Shown here piece by piece: positions 5,877-9,379 of a stretch of DNA of 9,379 nucleotides. The stretch lies in NCBI GenBank assembly GCA_965368115.1, contig CBDULQ010000144.1, positions 1-9,379 of the forward strand, written 5' to 3'. Numbering within the stretch: position 1 is the first letter of the stretch; every line of letters begins with the position of its first letter. The notes below the pieces were generated by a model. That model saw nothing but the letters and a program-made list of their open reading frames with translations, had not been told where the DNA came from and did no database searches. A program made the translations under genes and the position numbers. This stretch comes from CBDULQ01 sp965368115. Lineage in GTDB: Bacteria; Pseudomonadota; Gammaproteobacteria; SZUA-229.

Positions 5877-6515
5877 GTGAGAAATCTGCAGTTGATAGCG
5901 GCAGCAAGCCTGTGTCTACTTGTAAACGGCGCGGCACTGGCCGGCCTCAATAAATGGGTGGACGAAAACGGTCAGGTACATTACGGCGATCGGGTGCCGG
6001 CCAAATACCTGAATCAACAACGCGAACAACTGAACGAGCAAGGTGTGGTCGTGGAACGCCACAGGGCGCCTCGGTCGCAGGAAGAACTTGATCAGGAAAA
6101 AGCCGAGAAAGCGCGCAAGCAAGAAGAGGAAAAACAGCGTCTGATTGCGAAGCGCAAGGCCGATTTGCGTGATCGGGTGTTGCTGGATACCTTTACCGCC
6201 GAAGCCGACCTTGTTCATGCCCGGGATGCGCGTGTCGAAGCAGTGGATACCCAGATACTGCTGACCGAAACCATCATCAAAGATCAGGAAAAGAAGCTGG
6301 AGAAACTTAAGCAGCGTATCAGCAGCATCGAGAAGTCGGGACGTAAAGTGCCGGAGAATTTACCCAGGGAACAGGATTCAGTCAGCCGACAACTGGAGAC
6401 TCATTACCAGTTTGTAGACGCCAAAAATGAGGAAAAGCAGAAGATCATCGACAAATTCGACGACGATATCAAACGTTTCCGGGAGCTGATGGAAATGCGT
6501 AACAAGCGGGAATGA
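5877..6515 (+). CDS. Secreted DUF4124-domain coiled-coil protein
   Basis: This 212-residue exported protein has no assigned function. Residues 1-22 form a signal peptide (hydrophobic core AAASLCLLV, ending ALA before G23), so the mature protein should be periplasmic. Residues 24-45 (KWVDENGQVHYGDRVP) are the DUF4124 signature, a small beta motif found at the N-terminus of many proteobacterial envelope proteins. Residues 65-100 are a highly charged Glu/Lys/Arg helix. 120-212 continue as probable coiled coil, broken by the G-K-V-P-E-N-L-P stretch at 155-163. The start is GTG, fixed by an in-frame TGA two codons upstream and by AGAAGG at 5863-5868, 8 nt away. It is divergent from the permease and is followed by a strong terminator shared with the convergent DUF2333 gene. 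Confidence 0.85.
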   Translation: MRNLQLIAAASLCLLVNGAALAGLNKWVDENGQVHYGDRVPAKYLNQQREQLNEQGVVVERHRAPRSQEELDQEKAEKARKQEEEKQRLIAKRKADLRDRVLLDTFTAEADLVHARDARVEAVDTQILLTETIIKDQEKKLEKLKQRISSIEKSGRKVPENLPREQDSVSRQLETHYQFVDAKNEEKQKIIDKFDDDIKRFRELMEMRNKRE

Positions 6516-6533
6516 GCCCGATGGAACAAGAAT

Positions 6534-6564
6534 AAAAAACGCCGGTTAAACCGGCGTTTTTTTT
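6534..6564. terminator. Bidirectional intrinsic terminator
   Basis: A6-CGCCGG, loop TTAAA, CCGGCG-T8. It has a G/C-rich core with an A tract before and a T tract after, so it works on both strands. It ends the DUF4124 gene (plus) and the DUF2333 gene (minus), which converge here. Confidence 0.95.
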
Positions 6565-6583
6565 GCCTGCGGAGAATGGATGT

Positions 6584-7660
6584 TTAACCCTGGGCTAGCA
6601 AATTACGCAGGTCGATGACTGCAGCATTGGCGCGGGAAATGTAATTGGCCATGACCAGTGAATGATTGGCAAAGAAACCGAAGCCGCCGCCATTCAGAAT
6701 AACCGGGCTCCACACCGTAGACTGGGTAGCATCCAGTTCGCGGATGATCTGGCGCAGGCTCACCAGGGCATTCTTTTTCTGCAGGATATCCTGAAAATCC
6801 ACTTCCACCGCTTTCAGGAACTGGCTCAGGGCCCAGGCGCTGCCGCGGGCTTCGTAAAAGATATCGTCGATTTCCATCCATGGCGTTTTCACGTCGATGA
6901 CCTTATCGCCAGGGGTCGACTGGTGGGCCTGGGCATCACCCGCCAGATCGGTATTCAGGCGTTCCTGGCCGACACTGGCACTGAGCCGTTGCGACAGGCT
7001 GCCAAGGCGTTTTTCCACCAGCGCGAGCCAGTCGCTAAGGTTGTCGGCACGGGCGTAGAACTGGGCATCCGCCGAATTGTTGTCGGTGAGTCGGTGCAGG
7101 TAGCGATACAGCGCCTCAGTACCCTTGCGGTATTCGCCCTCCGCCGAGGGTAGCAGCCAGGATTCGGAGTCGATACGGAACTGGTTTTCGGCGATGATCA
7201 CATCCGGATCTTCCACCGACTGAGACTGGGAGCGGCTGATGTCGTTACGAATCGCCAGGGTGAGGTCGCGGATCTGGCTGAGCACGCCGAATTCCCAGTT
7301 GGGGATGTTGTCCATGAACACCCCTGGCGGCAGTTTGTCATTGCTCAGATACCCCCCCGGTTTGTCGAGCAGGGTTTCTGAAGTCGTGATCAGGGCGCTG
7401 ACGGTAATGTAGCCGGTGACCATGTCCTCATCGAACTGAGAAGACATGCTGGCGGCGTTTTCGACGACACGAAACGGCTCAGGCTCGTTATTCCACAAAA
7501 AACCGAACACCAACTGGATCAAAATCAGTATGATGATCGCCAGTAACGCCAGTCGTAGTGCCCAGTGATGTTCATCGGGGCCTCGATGACGGTTAAAGGG
7601 TTTCAGCAGGGTGTTCTGTAGTTTGTCGTAAGCGTCGAATACGTGATCGAGAACGGCCAT
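6584..7660 (-). CDS. DUF2333 family membrane-anchored protein
   Basis: This 358-residue protein is recognised as the uncharacterised DUF2333 family by the block LLDKPGGYLSNDKLPPGVF (97-115) followed by DNIPNWEFGVLSQIRDL (117-133). A basic N-terminus (1-32) precedes one hydrophobic segment (about 35-56). The remaining 300 residues are soluble and largely helical, likely periplasmic by the positive-inside rule. A low-complexity linker (about 238-255) separates the two parts of the soluble region. Near the C-terminus, NGGGFGFFANHSLVMANYI (323-341) is a second conserved-looking block. AGGAAG about 6 nt before the ATG supports the start. It is divergent from mutY across 41 bp, so both promoters must be very compact or overlap the genes. 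The biochemical role is unknown. Confidence 0.88.
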   Translation of the reverse strand: MAVLDHVFDAYDKLQNTLLKPFNRHRGPDEHHWALRLALLAIIILILIQLVFGFLWNNEPEPFRVVENAASMSSQFDEDMVTGYITVSALITTSETLLDKPGGYLSNDKLPPGVFMDNIPNWEFGVLSQIRDLTLAIRNDISRSQSQSVEDPDVIIAENQFRIDSESWLLPSAEGEYRKGTEALYRYLHRLTDNNSADAQFYARADNLSDWLALVEKRLGSLSQRLSASVGQERLNTDLAGDAQAHQSTPGDKVIDVKTPWMEIDDIFYEARGSAWALSQFLKAVEVDFQDILQKKNALVSLRQIIRELDATQSTVWSPVILNGGGFGFFANHSLVMANYISRANAAVIDLRNLLAQG

Positions 7661-7701
7661 GATGCTTCCTGAAAGTCGATTGATCTATTTTTAGAAATGG
7701 T

Positions 7702-8781
7702 ATGAAACACAACGTTCCAATGTCCAGCGCGCCGCACGTCGCTGATCGAATACTCGCATGGTATCACAGCCACGGCCGTAAAAACCTGCCCTGGCAGCAG
7801 GGCCGCACGGCCTATCGTGTGTGGGTGTCCGAGATCATGTTGCAGCAAACGCAGGTGGACACGGTGATTCCCTATTACCAGCGCTTCATGCAACGCTTCC
7901 CTGATGTACAGAGTCTGGCAGAGGCCAGTCAGGATGATGTGCTGCATTACTGGTCCGGCCTGGGGTACTACGCGCGCGGTCGCAACCTGCATGCGGCGGC
8001 ACAGATCATTGTCAATGAGTATGGCGGTGAGTTGCCGACGGATATCGAGCAGTTGAATGCCTTGCCCGGCATCGGGCGTTCCACCGCCGGTGCCATCCTG
8101 GCCCAGGCCCACGGCCTGCGCCATCCCATTCTCGACGGCAACGTAAAACGGGTGCTGGCACGTTACCACGGTGTCGAGGGCTGGCCGGGGCAGACCGCGG
8201 TGCAGCAGCAACTGTGGGCTTATGCCGAGCGGCACACGCCGCACCAGCATCTGGCCGACTACACCCAGGCCATCATGGACCTGGGGGCGACCCTGTGCCG
8301 ACGCCGTCAGCCCCGCTGCGACGACTGTCCGCTGGTGGAGGATTGTGAGGCTTTCCATACCCTGCGTACCGATCAGCTACCGACCCCGAAACCGCGTAAA
8401 ACCCTGCCGGTGAAAACCGTGCGCATGCTGGTATTGATCGACGAGGCGCAGCAGGTGCTACTGGAGAAACGGCCGCCCAGTGGAATCTGGGGTGGTCTCT
8501 GGAGCCTGCCGGAAGTGCCCCTGGAGGCTGATGTGGCGGCCCATTGTCGGTCGCGCTGGCAGTTGCAGGTGACGGATATGGCCGATGATCCGGTGTTTCG
8601 CCACACCTTTAGCCACTACCATCTGGACATCACGCCCTGTCGCTTACGCGTCAAAAACCCTGATCAATGTGTGATGGAAGCCGATGCCATTGTCTGGTAT
8701 AACTCCAGCCAACCGGAACAACTGGGCCTGGCCACGCCGGTCCGGTCGATATTACAGAATTTGAGTGAGGGCGAGTTATGA
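7702..8781 (+). CDS. mutY: Adenine DNA glycosylase MutY
   Basis: MutY removes adenine mispaired with 8-oxoguanine, preventing G-to-T changes. The 359-residue protein has every hallmark: catalytic E44 in SEIMLQQTQV (43-52), the helix-hairpin-helix LPGIGRSTAG (121-130) and catalytic D145 in LDGNVKRVLAR. The 4Fe-4S cluster loop C-x6-C-x2-C-x5-C has cysteines 199, 206, 209 and 215. A MutT/Nudix-like C-terminal domain from about 236 reads the 8-oxoG strand; its FSHYH loop (303-307) matches the family's FSH recognition loop. The start at 7702 has only a weak ribosome site (AGAAATGG). An ATG at 7720, immediately before the conserved helix, is an alternative. The stop overlaps the yggX start. Confidence 0.97.
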   Translation: MKHNVPMSSAPHVADRILAWYHSHGRKNLPWQQGRTAYRVWVSEIMLQQTQVDTVIPYYQRFMQRFPDVQSLAEASQDDVLHYWSGLGYYARGRNLHAAAQIIVNEYGGELPTDIEQLNALPGIGRSTAGAILAQAHGLRHPILDGNVKRVLARYHGVEGWPGQTAVQQQLWAYAERHTPHQHLADYTQAIMDLGATLCRRRQPRCDDCPLVEDCEAFHTLRTDQLPTPKPRKTLPVKTVRMLVLIDEAQQVLLEKRPPSGIWGGLWSLPEVPLEADVAAHCRSRWQLQVTDMADDPVFRHTFSHYHLDITPCRLRVKNPDQCVMEADAIVWYNSSQPEQLGLATPVRSILQNLSEGEL

Positions 8782-9053
8782 CACGAATGGTGCAATGCGT
8801 GAAGCTGGGTCGAGAAGCCGAAGGCCTCGACAGGCCGCCGTACCCGGGTGATCTGGGTGTACGCATTTATAATAATGTATCCAAGGAAGCCTGGGCCGAG
8901 TGGCTGCAACACCAGACCATGCTGATCAATGAATACCGACTGACGCCGATTGAACCCAAGGCGCGTCAGTTTCTGGAAGAGCAGATGGAGAAGTTTTTCT
9001 TCAGCGATGAGGGCGCAGAAAAGCCCAAGGAATTCGTTCCGCCATCCAGTTGA
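8778..9053 (+). CDS. yggX: YggX, Fe(II)-trafficking / oxidative damage protection protein
   Basis: This small cytosolic protein is linked to protection of iron-sulfur clusters from superoxide and to iron handling. The 91 residues match the family throughout: C7 (VQCVKLGREAEG), YPGDLG (22-27), RIYNNVSKEAWAEW (29-42) and QTMLINEYRL (46-55). The proline-containing C-terminal tail is short. Its ATG overlaps the mutY stop (ATGA), and GAGGGCGAG within the end of mutY serves as ribosome site, so the two are translationally coupled. The mutY-yggX pair is conserved in gammaproteobacteria, and MutY itself carries a 4Fe-4S cluster. The gene ends just before a strong hairpin terminator. Confidence 0.96.
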   Translation: MTRMVQCVKLGREAEGLDRPPYPGDLGVRIYNNVSKEAWAEWLQHQTMLINEYRLTPIEPKARQFLEEQMEKFFFSDEGAEKPKEFVPPSS

Positions 9054-9076
9054 TCGGGGTGGAAACCGATACAATT

Positions 9077-9111
9077 CACTAAAAAGCCCGCCTGGTGCGG
9101 GCTTTTTAGTG
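9077..9111. terminator. Strong hairpin terminator after yggX
   Basis: CACTAAAAAGCCCGC (9077-9091), loop CTGGT, GCGGGCTTTTTAGTG (9097-9111): a perfect 15-bp stem with A5/T5 flanking the G/C core. It closes the mutY-yggX operon and isolates the tRNA promoter downstream. It would also work on the minus strand. Confidence 0.93.
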
Positions 9112-9151
9112 GCCGAAGTGTCGGACTATGACATTCCGGCTACAGAATCAC

Positions 9152-9180
9152 TTGACTACAGCGGCGCTTGCCGCTTTAAT
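9152..9180 (+). promoter_or_regulatory. Promoter of tRNA-Phe
   Basis: TTGACT (9152-9157), a 17-bp spacer and TTTAAT (9175-9180) each match the sigma70 consensus in 5 of 6 positions. Transcription would begin near 9187. The segment after the -10 (ACGCCCTCC) is G/C-rich, like the discriminators of stable-RNA promoters under growth-rate and ppGpp control. The spacer contains the hairpin GCGGC-GCTT-GCCGC (9161-9174). Confidence 0.75.
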
Positions 9181-9203
9181 ACGCCCTCCTGTTTTTTGGC
9201 TGT

Positions 9204-9218
9204 CCTGGTGTCACCAGG
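9204..9218. repeat. 15-bp palindrome in the tRNA-Phe leader
   Basis: CCTGGTG-T-CACCAGG is a perfect 7-bp inverted repeat with a one-base centre. It lies about 20 nt after the predicted start and 48 nt before the tRNA. It could be a DNA-level operator, since a one-base loop cannot form as RNA without opening the inner pairs. Confidence 0.5.
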
Positions 9219-9228
9219 CGGCAACGAT

Positions 9229-9254
9229 CGATTCGTGTCATCTGGTTCGAATCG
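9229..9254. repeat. Inverted repeat in the tRNA-Phe leader
   Basis: CGATTCG (9229-9235) and CGAATCG (9248-9254) pair with a 12-nt loop. This would form a stem ending 11 nt before the mature tRNA 5' end, where RNase P cuts. Confidence 0.4.
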
Positions 9255-9265
9255 TGCCATCCCGG

Positions 9266-9341
9266 GGCCAGGTAGCTCAGTTGGTAGAGCAGTGGATTGA
9301 AAATCCACGTGTCGGCAGTTCGATTCTGCCCCTGGCCACCA
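9266..9341 (+). tRNA. tRNA-Phe (anticodon GAA), CCA encoded
   Basis: This is a full 76-nt cloverleaf. The acceptor stem GGCCAGG pairs with CCTGGCC, the D arm is GCTC-AGTTGGTA-GAGC, and the anticodon stem GTGGA/TCCAC carries loop TTGAAAA with GAA at 34-36. The variable loop is GTGTC, the T arm GGCAG-TTCGATT-CTGCC, then discriminator A and an encoded CCA. It reads UUC/UUU. It is transcribed alone from the promoter at 9152-9180. No clear terminator is visible in the 38 nt before the window ends. Confidence 0.98.
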
Positions 9342-9379
9342 CTTTCTTTCAGTTCGTTCTTAATTCTCAAGAAACTGTC

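Noticed and set aside
7603..8358. Minus-strand 251-codon frame opposite mutY
   Set aside because: It lies fully antisense to clear mutY coding sequence and shows no family motif.
9266..9341. tRNA-Phe as an integration site for a mobile element
   Set aside because: tRNA-Phe 3' ends are common attachment sites, but no integrase or repeated tRNA end is present in the window and only 38 nt lie downstream.
9176..9370. Minus-strand frame containing QNRTADTWIFNPLLYQLSYLA
   Set aside because: This is the well-known spurious peptide read antisense through tRNA-Phe, not a protein gene.

Overview
The window is ordinary chromosomal DNA from a gammaproteobacterium outside the enterics. The evidence is the coupled pair mutY-yggX, a DUF2333 gene, a Crc-type exonuclease gene divergent from pyrE, AmpG, HemW and a CCA-encoding tRNA-Phe. 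Base composition looks moderately GC-rich by eye (not computed) and even across the window. I see no insertion sequence, prophage, CRISPR array or foreign-looking island. I cannot name a genus.

Layout, left to right. hemW (minus strand, cut by the left edge, about the last ten codons missing) is divergent from a small membrane-anchored protein (1158-1598) that looks like a Rieske fold without its iron-sulfur ligands. That gene converges on a cysteine-free ArsR-type regulator (1617-1925, minus). A 232-bp gap follows. Then comes a minus-strand pair, xth/exoA followed by ampG, joined by a 4-bp ATGA overlap. pyrE is divergent from xth with only 63 bp between them. pyrE converges on a TSUP/TauE-SafE permease gene (minus), and the two stop codons share one CTAG. 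A secreted DUF4124 coiled-coil protein (5877-6515) is divergent from the permease and converges on a DUF2333 membrane protein (6584-7660, minus) across a strong bidirectional terminator. mutY and yggX form a 4-bp-overlapping operon divergent from the DUF2333 gene and end at a strong hairpin. A well-formed promoter then drives a single tRNA-Phe(GAA) through a structured leader of about 80 nt.

How the genes work together. Most entries are housekeeping. mutY and yggX (8-oxoG:A repair and protection of iron-sulfur proteins) and xth (AP-endonuclease/exonuclease) all concern oxidative damage. ampG recycles cell-wall muropeptides, pyrE makes UMP, and hemW handles heme. The most unusual item is the Rieske-like protein. 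It appears to keep exactly the two disulfide cysteines of the bc1-type Rieske fold and to have lost all four cluster ligands. The second point of interest is the Crc-like locus, where the protein keeps a full nuclease active site.
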